A stretch of 64,000 nucleotides of DNA, from contig PYIU01000006.1 in NCBI GenBank assembly GCA_003415625.1, forward strand, positions 682,001 through 746,000, written 5' to 3'. This DNA comes from Aquanectria penicillioides. Its lineage: Eukaryota > Ascomycota > Sordariomycetes > Hypocreales > Nectriaceae. The notes beneath the pieces are model-generated. The model saw only the letters and a list, made by a program, of their open reading frames with translations. It did not search any database and was not told the origin of the DNA. Shown here in pieces: positions 24,013 through 34,933 of this stretch. Within the stretch, counting starts at the first letter, position 1. The number at the start of each line of letters is the position of its first letter. Both the position numbers and the translations under genes were made by a program.

Positions 24013-25613
24013 ATGCCCTCTCGGGATCCAGACATGGACAACGGCCTCAACGGCCTTAATGGCCACAACGGTGTCAATGGCACTGCCAATGGCTCAGACA
24101 TCATCCCTGAGTCCTACGTCAATGGCTCTGGGCAGCTGGGTCAGCGTTTGAGAATGGAGCGTAAGATGTCGAGCCCAATGGCGCCCCCATTCATGGTCTC
24201 AGCCCCTGGCAAGGTCATTGTTTTTGGCGAACACTCTGTCGTCCATGGGAAGGTATGCAGACAGCCTCAATCCCCCGTTCGTTCCTTCAATTGGCCTGTT
24301 TTTGCTGATCTTCACTCTCTGATGCACAGGCCGCCATCGCTGCCGCCATCTCCCTACGATCCTACTTGCACGTAACCACCTTGTCCAAGTCGAAGCGCAC
24401 GGTTACCCTGCGATTTCCAGATATCGATCTTGTCCACACGTGGAACATTGATAGTCTTCCATGGGAGACGTTCCAACAACCCTCAAAGAAGAAATCATAC
24501 TACTCCCTCGTCACCGAGCTTGACCCTGATCTCGTGGCGGCTATCCAACCTCATATTGACGTCGTCTCCGCCGACCGACCAGAAGAGATCCGCAAGGTTC
24601 ATCGCAATTCCGCATCCGCATTCCTCTACCTCTTCCTTTCACTTGGATGGCCCTCATTCCCGGGCTGCCTCTACACCCTACGATCTACTATACCAATCAG
24701 CGCCGGCCTGGGAAGCAGCGCTTCTATCTCTGTCTGCCTTTCTTCTGCCCTCCTGCTCCAGTTACGAACCTTGTCAGGTCCTCACCCTGACCAACCGCCA
24801 GATGAGGCTCGTCTGCAAGTAGAAAGAATTAACCGATGGGCCTTTGTGTCGGAAATGTGCATTCACGGCAATCCTTCGGGCGTTGACAACACAGTCTCAA
24901 CCCAAGGCAAGGCTGTCGTCTTCCAGCGCACCGACTATTCAAGGCCCCCATCTGTACGCCCGCTCTGGGATTTCCCCGAACTTCCTCTTTTGCTAGTGGA
25001 CACAAGGCAGGCCAAATCTACAGCTCACGAAGTCGGAAAGGTGGCAAAGCTTAAGGAACAACATCCCAAGCTTGTTGGGAGTATTTTAGATGCTATGGAT
25101 AAGGTCACGAACGCGGCTGCCGTTGCTATTGAAGATGATGAATTCGACAACGAAGACGAAGCATCTTTAAAGAAGGTTGGGGATTTGATGACTATCAATC
25201 ACGGCCTTTTGGTGTCACTAGGTGTTTCTCATCCCAGGTTGGAGAGAGTGCGCGAACTGGTTGACCACGAAGGTCTAGGCTGGACCAAGTTGACTGGCGC
25301 TGGAGGCGGAGGTTGCTCCATCACACTGCTACGACCCGACGCCCCACGCGAGAAGCTAGAAAAACTTGAACAGCGGCTTGAGGAGGAGAATTATGCCCGT
25401 TTTGAGACAACTCTTGGTGGTGATGGAGTGGGCGTTCTCTGGCCCGCTGTCCTCAAAAACGGGACCGAAGAAGATGACGAGGGTGGCATGGAAATCGACC
25501 TAGAAAAGTTCCTCAATGCCGAAGGCACAGAGGGCGTTGAGAAACTGGTCGGTGTTCACGGAGATGGAGGTGAGAGAGAAGGATGGAAGTTCTGGCGGGT
25601 AGAAAGCCGGTGA
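24013..25613 (+). CDS. ERG12: Mevalonate kinase
   Basis: Phosphorylates mevalonate with ATP to mevalonate 5-phosphate in the isoprenoid/ergosterol pathway. Two exons (24,013-24,252 and 24,330-25,613) with a 77-bp intron give 507 residues. The three GHMP-kinase motifs are all present: motif 1 S-A-P-G-K-V-I-V-F-G-E-H-S-V-V-H-G-K (about residues 63-80, ending at the splice site); motif 2 I-P-I-S-A-G-L-G-S-S-A-S, the ATP-binding loop; and motif 3 K-L-T-G-A-G-G-G-G-C in the C-terminal part. The first 60 residues are an unusual Asn/Gly-rich leader (repeats of N-G) absent from the catalytic core; a second Met follows at residue 7. The C-terminus carries acidic insertions. Its convergent neighbour is the protein-prenyltransferase alpha subunit, which uses the pathway's end products. 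Confidence 0.95.
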
Positions 25614-26832
25614 GAACCGAGAGGATCACACACAACCCCTTCGAGACTCGGCACCTTTTCCCCTGGCTGCATGCAGTGTAACAGCGTTGCTGAAGAGTCC
25701 ACCTACTGTACTATATGGCCATGAGCCAAGTGACGTCACATGATGAAATGCGAGGAAAATAGAGGTAAATTCGACGTGAAAGCGACGCTACTTGCCTTGG
25801 GGGAAGGCTTCCCTTTAGGGGTTTATTTACATGCTTATAATTCAGTAATGCGATTTTCTCTTCCCAATAAGTTTTGCCCTTGAGTCTTTGGACTGATCAG
25901 ATGATTATCACGTCGAGGTTTGGTAGCATTCAAGTCTTCTCTTTATAATTACTCTGGAGGTCGACAATCATTTGGGGGTAAGCATACTTCTTCCGACAAC
26001 ATTTAAGACAACCAAACCGCCAGTTGTACATCAAGACTCGCAATTGTAACGGCGTCTCATGGCACAAGCATGCGAGTGGATAAGACTCTCAATTGGTTGA
26101 GTATGCATAATGCATTGACGGAAATTCCTCGAGTACTTCATTCCGACAAATGTTATCAAAGAGCCGAAACCAATGCACTCATCACTCACTCATCTTTGCC
26201 AAGCGTGTTTGCATAATTATGCTGTGTGACTAAGACAATGAGGGAGGAGTTGAGTTCCCCGCAGATGCTGGGACACGAATGCGGTTACGACATGCACGCT
26301 ATGGCTTCGGGTGTTGGCCCTCTTTCCTGCAGGAAAACGAGACAGCAGCAGATCGTTCCTGTTTGCTAGCACTAGCAGAGTTTCCTTGGATTTGACCAAC
26401 GCAAAGAGTCGCTGCCGCCCCCGTCTTGGTATCTTCACCTTGTTCTTTTCTCGCATGATGGAGACAACTCCAGTTGCCGACAAGGAGGGCATCATTGCCA
26501 TGCAGACCCCTTGCCATACGTGCGCGGCTTGCATACGGGCGTAGATGTATATATAAATAAGGCGCAAGTTACTAATTGTTGACATAGGTATTTGTCATGC
26601 TACGAAAGCTCTTGAGGATTGATGAAAGAAAATCAAGACCGCAAAAAGGGAAATCTCTACGAGTAATTGCGCTGAATGCCGGTTGAATAATACACGCAGC
26701 TTCACTTCATCATGCTGAGTCTTTTTGCTATCACTAACCAAGAGGATATCAATTCAAGGGTGCTTCCCCTTCCAGACATACAAAAATCATTGAGTCATCC
26801 GTTTCTCCTGCACCATAATCAATGCAATGCTA
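25614..26832. other. Intergenic between convergent ERG12 and RAM2
   Basis: This interval contains the 3' flanks of two convergent genes. A minus-strand frame at 26,217-26,585 has no recognisable domain and lies where untranslated 3' sequence would be expected. I see no RNA gene or repeat. Confidence 0.6.
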
Positions 26833-28636
26833 TTAAGCAGAGGAAGACGCTGGCTTGGCCTTTAACTGTGTGATTCGGTACTTCCAGTATCCCTCTCGAA
26901 CGGGATCCCACTTCTCACTGAGTCGGCGCAGGCAGAGCTCGGCCTTGTCCGTCTCTCCCTTTTCGTGGTAGATCTTGGCTAGCAGATCCAATCCGTGCGA
27001 GCTTTGCACCTGCTCAGCATCCTCACCCAGAGCCGAGACGTATTGCTCAGTAAATTCCTGAACGGTAGCCAACTTACGACCGCCCTTGGCCAGGACCCCT
27101 AAGAGGTAGTTCCAGGGAGACTGGTTCTGGGGGGCGAGGGCAATCTTCTCTTGGGCGTATCCGAGTTCACGGTTGATGGTCGTCTCGGGGATCTTCGGGT
27201 CGTGCTCTGTTGGGCCGGAGTTGGCCGTCGACTCCGTGGGGTCGGAGAAGACGATGTAGAAGCGGTGGGACCAGGCAGAGTTGTTTCGGACATCATCCTC
27301 AATGAAGTTTTGCGTTGAAGCAAGCTCGCTGGTGGTCCACATAAACAGCTTATCGACGAGATACTGACGGTAGGACCAGACATGGTAGTTCTTGGCATCC
27401 TCGGCAAGCATGGTTGCAATGAAGGCCGTTTCAGTACGAGCAAGGCTGCGGGTAGTAGCATCATCCTCCTCAATGGTCGGATAATAATAATCCATCAACA
27501 GCTGGCGGTGGTTCCAGATCTGGTAGTTTTTGAGGTTGGCAAGGGCGACCTGGTTGAGCCAGGAGATTTCATCCGGGATGGACAGCTTCAGCACGGAAAT
27601 GATTTTGAATCGGTAGAGCCAGACGGTATAATGGGCGGGGTTCATGGAGATGACATGTTCGGTGAGGCGGAGAGACCGGGGCGAACACTCTTCCGCGGCC
27701 ATGATGGCGCGGAGGTAGGACACAGCTATGCGGACGTTAGTTTTTGCTAAGCTACAAAGGAAGTGATGTTCGTTTTTTGTGTTCTTTCACGATCTCTTTT
27801 CTTGAGAAGGATCTAGAACCAAGGCCGACATACCCTCCGCATAGTCGTCGGGATAGGCAATCTGCGCGAGAGCACCCTCGGGCTCGTCCTGCGGAATAGG
27901 AATCACATCATCCCACTCCGGGTCCTTTGACAGCGTCCCCGTGATCGCACCATAGAGGTCCCGCTTCAGAGCCGCCATTGTTTGCCTCCGCTTCTTCTCC
28001 TCCTCGATATCTTCACTGGGAACCTCGGCGCCCTGCTTGTTGGCAAGGTCCCTCTTGGCCAAGAACTGGCGGTGCTGGATCTGGAGCACCGTGAGGCGGG
28101 CGTGCTTGAGGGAGCGCTGCTCAAACTCCTCAGGCGTGTACGTGCCGATGTCGCGACCGGAGCGGTCGGTACCCCAGCTGTGGTTGGGCGAGAGGCGTCG
28201 GATCGGGAGGCCCTCCTTATGGACGTGCTTCCAGAACTCGCGTTCGGACTTGCTGGAGAGCAGATGGTTCTTGGCGATGGGGTGGATGAGGTGGGAGTGG
28301 GCGTAGGTCTTCTTCTCGGCGGGGTCAGGCCGGAGAAGCCAACTTCTTGCCGGCGCTTTTCGCAGGGGTTGGTTCGGAAGAAGCGCTGCTGGGAGCGCTG
28401 GCCGACGGTCTGTGGAGGTGCTGGTTCGGACGCTGCTGGCGGGAGGTTAGTGAGGGGTGGTGGTTTGCAAACAACGGGACAGGACGATGGAGAGCTCGGG
28501 AGGAGTTGAGGCTGGGGACGGAGACTGAGACTAGGAGGGCCTTTGGCGGGGCAGAGAAGGAGATGGTCGTGGTCGCCAACTCACCCTTGGGCTCTGGATT
28601 GGGGGCCTTGGAGCTCCCTTTTGACTTGGGTGGCAT
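26833..28636 (-). CDS. RAM2: Protein farnesyltransferase/geranylgeranyltransferase-I alpha subunit
   Basis: Shared alpha subunit that pairs with a beta subunit to attach farnesyl or geranylgeranyl groups to CaaX proteins such as Ras and Rho. The last exon (27,725-26,833) holds the prenyltransferase-alpha repeats: H-Y-T-V-W-L-Y-R, N-Y-Q-I-W-N-H-R, N-Y-H-V-W-S-Y-R, N-N-S-A-W-S-H-R and N-Q-S-P-W-N-Y. The preceding exon ends at 27,834 with the conserved D-P-E-W-D-D-V-I-P-I-P entry segment and Y-P-D-D-Y-A-E, and joins in phase. Upstream the frame stays open for about 165 further codons. A plausible model starts at ATG 28,636 (exon 28,636-28,585, intron to 28,410, exon 28,409-27,834) and gives 506 residues, far longer than fungal homologues of about 330-350. 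Several alternative acceptors keep the frame. A shorter start at M 27,979 or a fused or separate upstream gene is possible. The core is firm; the N-terminus is not. Confidence 0.82.
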
Positions 28637-29391
28637 GACTGCAAGATCAAGTTTGGACTGGACAGTGGAGGTGCGACTTGGAGACTGGTGATGGTGGGGT
28701 TGCTCTGGTACGTCCTAGCTCTTGTCCTACCGACGCTTGTCTTGGTGGTGTACGAATAACTAGGCCGTGGATGCGGGCGGCGGGACATGGATTGTCTGGT
28801 TGATTGCCCCGCCGCAAAAAAACGCCAACGACGGCGCAGGAGCTATTGTCCTGCTGCGGCGAGGCTTGGTCCTAGGGAGAACAATGTTGCTTTACTGCAA
28901 GAATTAGAATAATGGAATATTGAGTATTCACAGGACAACATGGGGTCTGTGTTATAATACGTGAGAATAGCTCTGACGTTCTGCAAGGGGGCTGCGATCT
29001 TGCGTCACGAGACAGCGGCTCGGTGCCGAGCGAATAGGTTTGGGGCTTTGGAACTTCCGTTCTATTGTTGTCAATCATTAATCATGCGCTATCTATTGGT
29101 TTTTTTTTTAAACCTTTCCAGGCATACCTTGTCCCTTTTTTATGCCTTGAATATTCAGTCTTGTCGAACTGTGTGGTATTCCAGTTCCCCAGCAATTCTA
29201 TGCGATCTTGTTCAAGATTGTGGAACTAGGTTGTGCGACTTTGCTTTTCCTAGCACAATTCGGTATATTTGTGACCCTCGCGGCCCTTCCACTGTGATTA
29301 ATTGTTTCGTGGTACTTTTTTTTCTTTGTTTGATGTTGTTGTTTTGGTGGTGGCGGTCACAGTCGGACTCTTCCACATTTGCCCCATAACC
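28637..29391. other. Intergenic between RAM2 and MTR2
   Basis: Promoter side of RAM2 and 3' side of MTR2, both on the minus strand. A 142-codon + frame (28,961-29,389) is T-rich with hydrophobic runs and a long T tract and matches no family I know; I do not call it a gene. Confidence 0.6.
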
Positions 29392-29984
29392 CTACAAGGC
29401 ACGGAAGTTCTGTGACATGATCAACCACTTCTTGACGCCCCTGGGCGCGTTCCTGACCATTGACTCCCAGTTCGGTACGAGAACGAATGTCTCGTTGAAC
29501 ATCTTCTGTGGGGCCTCTCTGCCCTTTCCGTACTGCACCTTGCCCATGATGGTGACGGCGATGCTCATGCGCCCGCCTGTTCTTTCCACTTTGGCACCGT
29601 CATGAATGTTCTCAGGAGCGCCGAACTGAAACGACGGGTTGACAACGTGGGCATCAAAAGACTCGATCTCGTAGTGGACTCCAGGGCCCTGGGCCTCGAG
29701 CAGTTGCAGGTACCCTTCGGGGGTCGCGACTACAGCGCCATTGATGGAAATGTCGGCGGGCATGCCATAGCGCTGCGACGAGTTGATGTAGAAGGGGTTG
29801 AGAGGGATCGGTTGTTGATTGCTTGGTAGTAGTGGCTCACGAAGGTCTCGGCGGCTGTTCATCATGCTTGGTTAGCAACTATTGACATGTATTTGATGGC
29901 TCTGACGTGGGCGGTGGCGGGGGCGCTTGGGGGCGTACCTTCGCTTGAGGCCTTGACCTGCATGTCAACGTCTGGGATAGGCAT
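29392..29984 (-). CDS. MTR2: NTF2-like mRNA export factor Mtr2, with apparent frameshift
   Basis: Small partner of Mex67 in the nuclear mRNA export receptor, with an NTF2-like fold. Exon 1 is 29,984-29,939 (M-P-I-P-D-V-D-M-Q-V-K-A-S-S-E). It is followed by an 84-bp intron with donor GTACGC, a perfect CTAAC branch box at 29,875-29,871 and acceptor AG at 29,856-29,855. Exon 2 starts A-E-T-F-V-S-H-Y-Y-Q-A-I-N-N-R, the first helix of the NTF2 fold. About 50 bp later, at 29,791-29,810, the frame must shift to continue as N-P-F-Y-I-N-S-S-Q-R-Y-G-M-P and on to the typical C-terminus W-L-I-M-S-Q-N-F-R-A-L. One missing base in the CCCTCTC tract would explain it. As written, the first frame ends at a stop shortly after. 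Without the shift the gene would encode about 169 residues, the normal size. Confidence 0.85.
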
Positions 29985-30311
29985 GGTTGGTGTTGATGAA
30001 TGGTTTGAAAGGACGAGATTGTCTGGGGAGAGAGCAGAGCCACCCTTTTGTTCCTTGGCGGGAGCTTTGTGCTTTGGCGCAAACAGGCAGACCTGGTGGA
30101 AGCCTGGCTAACTTTTGAAATGACGGCTGCCAGCGGCGGGATCCATGGTACAGTTATCGAGTGACACAACGCACACTGTGCATCAAGCCCTCACCCAAGC
30201 TGCTTATCGGCAATTTTTGGAGAGCTCCCGCCTCGTGATGTGACGTGACGCATTCGCAATTCGATTCGACGTCCGATCTGCAACGACTCCATTTACCACC
30301 TGCACAGCGCC
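29985..30311. promoter_or_regulatory. Divergent MTR2/MSM1 intergenic region
   Basis: Only 327 bp separate the MTR2 start (minus) from the MSM1 start (plus), so the two genes probably share promoter elements. I see no clear TATA box. Confidence 0.5.
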
Positions 30312-32318
30312 ATGAGGCCCTTCAGGCTTCAAGCCCTCCAGGGCCTGCGACAGACCCAGTCTAGGCTTCCAAGCCGGTCTAACTGGGCCTGCCCGGGATG
30401 TCAATTGCATCTTGCTGCGGGAGTCAGATGGAGCAGCTCCGACAGCTCGGGTTCTTCGACGGAGAAGCCATACTACATTACAACACCCATATTCTACGTC
30501 AATGCCGGTAATAAACTATTTCTTGACTCTAGCTCTATCCATTTTGCTTACAATAATGAAAAGCCCCCCACATTGGCCATCTCTACACCATGGTTCTGAC
30601 CGACGTCCTCAAGCGATGGCAGCAAATCAACGGCAAGCAAGCATTCCTCTGCACCGGTACGGACGAGCACGGCATGAAAATCCAGCGGGCTGCGGCAAAG
30701 GAGGGTATGCCCCCGAAAGAGTTTTGCGACAACAACTCCCGGAAGTTCAGAGAGCTGGCCTCGGCTGCCGACATTTCCCACGATTTCTTCATCCGAACTA
30801 CCGACGATGAGCACAAGCGTGTGGTTGAGCAATTCTGGCTGCATCTTAAGAATACGCCCCCAGAGAACTTGGGCTTATATAAGGGTACTCACGAGGGCTG
30901 GTACTGTGTTAGCGATGAGTGCTTTTATGCCGAGGACGAGGTCCAGGCTACCGTGGTCCCGCAGACAGGTCGTAAGATGATGGCCAGCATTGAATCGGGT
31001 AATGAGGTTGAATGGATCAAGGAAGAGACTTGGTTTTTCCCGCTCTCCAAGTACAAGGACAAACTGCTTCGCTTCTATGACGAAAACCCCGATTGGATCA
31101 AGCCTAGACATCGCATGAATGAGGTTCGAAACTGGGTCGAGAACCACCTCGAGGACCTCTCCATCACCCGGCCCGCTTCAAGATTGAGCTGGGGCATCCC
31201 CGATCCCGAGGATAGCTCCAACACCATTTACGTCTGGGTTGATGCTCTCATCAATTATCTTACTAAGGCTGGATTCGGGACCAAGTGGCGGCTCGACAGC
31301 GCCGACAAGGGCATCTGGCCGGCCGACGTTCAAGTCATTGGCAAGGACATCATCCGCTTCCACGCCGTGTATTGGCCTGCTATGCTTATGGCTGTTGGTC
31401 TTCCGCTCCCCAAGAAGCTATTGTGCCACAACCACTGGACCATGTCAAACCGCAAGATGTCCAAGTCCCTTGGAAATGTTGTCAATCCCTTCTTCGCCGT
31501 CCAGCGATGGGATGTTGATCCTCTCCGTTATTTCCTCATGCGCAATGGTAGCTTTAGCAAGGATATGGGCTACTCGAACGAGTTTATCATGGCCGTTTAC
31601 GAGAAAGAACTGCAAGCCAATATTGGGAACTTGTTCCAGCGTATCTCGCGCGTCAAGGGTGGCAAGTGGTCTACTCTCGAGGCCGTGAAATGGGCCCAGA
31701 AGGGCTTTGATGTGGCTCAGATCGGAAGCCAGCCTGATGGTCCAGTGTATCTAAGCCTGCAGACGTCACTTGAGCAAGCTCCCGAAGAATTCCGAAACCA
31801 GATGGAGGATATTAATCTGAGCGGAGCCATTCGGGAACTGTTCCAGCTCCTTTCCCAGGTCAGTTTTTTTTGCATATTTTCCAAACCTCAGCTGCTTTCG
31901 TAGACCAGTATTCTAACATTCCTAGACTAATCGATTCATCTCTGACACTGAGCCCTGGGTCTTGGTCAAGGACAAGAGCCCCGAGGCCCAGATTCTCCTC
32001 AACTGGATCATCTACAATGCAGCTGATGCGCTCCGCATTGCCGGCATTCTACTTCAGCCCATCATGCCCTCCAAATCAGCTGAGTTGCTCGACGGACTTG
32101 GCGTCAAACCTGAGCGACGCACAGTTGAGTTTGCCCAGCAGGGCAAGGACCTCGACTTTGGTGCAGCATCGCAGCCAGTGACCAAGGCGCGTGATCGCGC
32201 TGCAGCCCAATGGGAGTCATTGTTCCCGCCGGTGCCTGGCGTGGAGCTGTTGGATGAGGAGGCTGTGACGGGGAGTGATGTAGAGGCTCGCTCCAAGTCG
32301 AAAGGCACCCGGTCTTAG
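30312..32318 (+). CDS. MSM1: Mitochondrial methionyl-tRNA synthetase
   Basis: Charges mitochondrial initiator and elongator tRNA-Met. Three exons (30,312-30,507, 30,564-31,858, 31,926-32,318), phases 1 and 0, encode 627 residues. The N-terminus (M-R-P-F-R-L-Q-A-L-Q-G-L-R) is Arg-rich without acidic residues, as in mitochondrial targeting peptides, and is followed by the first catalytic strand Y-Y-I-T-T-P-I-F-Y-V-N-A. The class-I HIGH motif is P-H-I-G-H at residues 67-71, created across the first splice junction. The second signature is K-M-S-K-S at residues 363-367, followed by L-G-N-V-V-N-P. The Trp-containing G-W-Y-C-V-S-D-E-C segment marks the connective-peptide/editing region. The C-terminal exon gives the anticodon-binding helical bundle. 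No C-terminal tRNA-binding EMAP domain is present, which fits the mitochondrial type. Confidence 0.95.
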
Positions 32319-32650
32319 TAGAGTGCCTCGACTAAAAATGATGCTCGTGGTGGCCAACGGTCGGCCACTGTGTACAACCCTCTCTGTATGATGATCAAAG
32401 AAAATCCTGTAAAACATGTATGATAAACGTTTACAAAATGCCATTCTCGTCAATGTACTGGGCTGTGGTTCATGAATTTTACGTGCTGTGACCGTTAACG
32501 CCTAACAAATCTGACAAGTGCATCTCCCATCCCCATCTTGCTTTGACTCTTCTCTTCAGTTTTTCCCCCGATGCGGCAGTTTCATCCACAGCCCAACCGC
32601 AACTCAAACTCACAGTAGCCAACTCCAGCAAAAATTTCAAAACAGGAAAA
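32319..32650. other. Short intergenic region
   Basis: 332 bp between MSM1 and the NAT9-like gene, both on the plus strand. It contains the MSM1 3' end and the promoter of the next gene. Nothing else is visible. Confidence 0.6.
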
Positions 32651-33495
32651 ATGAAAATCAACGAAACCACAGGTGAGGCAATGCCCCTCGTGTTCATTTC
32701 CTAAGGATTTTTCTCATTGGCTATAGCAATCGCGACGAGCAAAGCACTGCTCGTCCCTTATGAAGCTCACCATGTGCGGCAATACCACTCATGGATGCAA
32801 GACCCTGTATGGCCCTCTCGCTACGTCTCTGTCACTGCCCTAGGCCGTCCTTTTGCCCATGAATGGTTTAATACCTAATATAAAGCCTGTAGGACATCCA
32901 AGAAGCTACGGCATCAGAGCCCATGACGCTGGAGGAAGAGTACGAGAATCAGCATTCATGGCGAACATCCTCAGACAAGCTCACCTTTATTATCTGCGCA
33001 CCGCCATCTGCTGAAGAAGCCTCAAAACCCACCGTCAAGGCCAAAGTCGTCGACTCAGACGAGAAGATGCGCGGCGACATCAACTTCTTCCTGTACCCTT
33101 ACGAGAGCGACTCCGAGGAGGAGGAGGTCGCCACCGCCGAGGCTCAAGGATGGTGCACAGGCGAAGTCGACGTCATGATTGCCTCAGCGACACACCGTGG
33201 TCAGGGCCTCGGCCAAGCCGCCGTATGCGCGCTGCTCGTGTACCTACAAAGACACGTAGATGGGATTTTGGGCGAGTATACTGAGGGCAAAGCCACGGTG
33301 CTCAAGGGCCTGATGGTCAAGATCAAAGAGAGCAACGCGGGTAGTAGAGCGCTCTTCCAGAAGCTTGGGTTTGTCCAAAAGGGCGAAGTGAATTACTTTG
33401 GCGAAGTGGTTTTGGTCATTGCCTGGGAGGAGGTTGTGAAGAGGGATTGGTGGCAGATTGCGGAGGAAGATTACCAGGAGATTGGGTACGAATGA
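32651..33495 (+). CDS. NAT9-like GNAT N-acetyltransferase
   Basis: Member of the N-acetyltransferase 9 branch of the GNAT family. In animals NAT9 is linked to microtubule stability; the fungal role is not defined. Exons are 32,651-32,672, 32,727-32,806 and 32,893-33,495 (introns of 54 and 86 bp, phases 1 and 0), giving 234 residues. The first two exons supply the conserved start M-K-I-N-E-T-T-A and the L-L-V-P-Y-E...H-S-W-M-Q-D-P segment, and exon 3 continues I-Q-E-A-T-A-S-E-P-M-T-L-E-E-E-Y. The acetyl-CoA-binding motif A is H-R-G-Q-G-L-G-Q-A-A at about residue 130, followed by N-A-G-S-R-A-L-F-Q-K-L-G-F and a closing strand. An acidic insertion (D-S-E-E-E-E) lies before motif A. Confidence 0.9.
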
Positions 33496-33643
33496 TGCTG
33501 ACTATGACAGGACAATAGCTCAAGACTCACAATAAAAGTATGGAAGTGCACATGCGTGATTTAAATGAAAGCCAGAAATCGGAAGGGGAAAAAAAAGTCA
33601 GTTCTTCATATGGTGTCTTCTTGCCTCTCTAAAGGCTACGCAT

Positions 33644-34000
33644 CTACTGTTCTGCCCTTTGAATAATTTCGGGCTCTCGTTCTGAATCCTTCTCTTGCTC
33701 ATCCAGAGTCCTACGTCTGCTTAGTCTCCTCAATGCCCATCTATCATCCTCGGTGAGCACCTTCCGCTGCTTTTCAGTCAATTCAGTGACGGTGTCAGAC
33801 TGGCGCTGTAACTGGGCCTTTATCTCCCAGCAGACAGGCTTCCACGATAGTTGCAATGTTCCGAATGAATGATTTAAGCGTGATCTATCAATGTTAACAT
33901 TCGGATGGACTCCTCAGGTATACATGAGAGGAAATCACCTCGTAATTCACTTTGATGACATCGTGGACCTCAGTGACCATGTTCTTCTAAGGCACCGGTA
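33644..34000 (-). pseudogene. C-terminal remnant of a dynamin-like GTPase
   Basis: On the minus strand around 33,985-33,940 the translation N-M-V-T-E-V-H-D-V-I-K-V-N-Y-E matches the GED-adjacent segment of the intact neighbour (N-M-V-Y-D-V-H-D-V-L-K-A-Y-Y). It is followed by an intron-like GTGATT..GATAG and then I-T-L-K-S-F-I-R-N-I-A-T-I-V-E-A, which parallels V-S-L-E-S-S-L-R-G-I-A-A-I-V-Q-D of the neighbour's last exon. The frame then breaks; the final segment (L-T-E-D-D-R-W-A-L-R-R-L-S-R-R) is in another frame. No GTPase domain is present upstream, so this is a broken paralogue fragment. Confidence 0.75.
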
Positions 34001-34933
34001 TTAGAAGCAACAGTCATAGTGAAAGGAAAATTATGACACTAAATGACAATAGCAGAGAACCGAAACTGGGGCGAAGACTGAGAAATTTGTTGATATAGCT
34101 TGAGGTGGGATACGCCATTTTATATCATTTCTTTAATTCCGTCATTTTTCTTCAATTAAACTCGAATCCTCATCGCCAAAATCAGGACCGACGCACCAGC
34201 CAGGACCAACAGCCAGTTTTATGAGGTAACCTCAGATACATCCTCTCCTCCAAAATCAATTATTCAGACGTCTCATGTGAGTTCTATCAGTCACCTTGAA
34301 GATTTAAAGGCTCCCATGATGAAATCTGAAACCTTTGGGCCTGTTGCGACGGCATGTTGACTAGCCTCGCGCAAGCCGCAAACGGAGCACCCCGCGTACG
34401 AGGTTTGAGACTCGGAAATGGCGATATCCGCGTTAGATGCAGGACTGGAAAATAGCCACGAAGCGCATAAAACCCAGTTTTGAAGATCCAGGTTTAATGT
34501 AATACTGTCTTTGTTGAATATCGAAAGAGGCATGGTTATAGCCCAATAGGTGCGCTCTAAAAGATTGGTTCATACACCACGTAGCAGAAGCAGTTTGCGC
34601 GAGAGTGAGACCGTCCACAAGCAAATATAGACAAGAAGAGTTTCTTATGCGATTCCCATTGTTTTATTTCAAGTATTTTATGCGTTTCAGTATCCTAATT
34701 CGCCTGCGTTACACAATGTTGTGATGAACGAGCCATGGATTTTCACCAGCACATGGGGTGTCCGTGTTGCTAAACGGGCAGACTAAGAATATTAGAAAAC
34801 CTGGCAAATATTATGTTGCTCTATTGTGTTATTTTTATCATTGTTCATGTATATCTTTCTCCTTTTCTATGTCTCTTTCTTTCTTTGCGTACAACAGTAG
34901 ACTTCCGAAAACATGCATCAACACCAATACAAC
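34001..34933. other. Intergenic, no gene recognised
   Basis: Moderately AT-rich sequence between the dynamin remnant and the dynamin-like gene. Short minus frames at 34,291-34,624 have no recognisable domain. The region may contain further decayed sequence from the missing body of the remnant, but I could not align any. Confidence 0.5.

Noticed and set aside
26217..26585. 122-codon minus frame between ERG12 and RAM2
   Set aside because: No recognisable domain; sits in the convergent 3' interval.
28961..29389. 142-codon + frame with hydrophobic C-terminus
   Set aside because: T-rich tract translation, no family resemblance, lies between two minus-strand genes where flanking sequence is expected.
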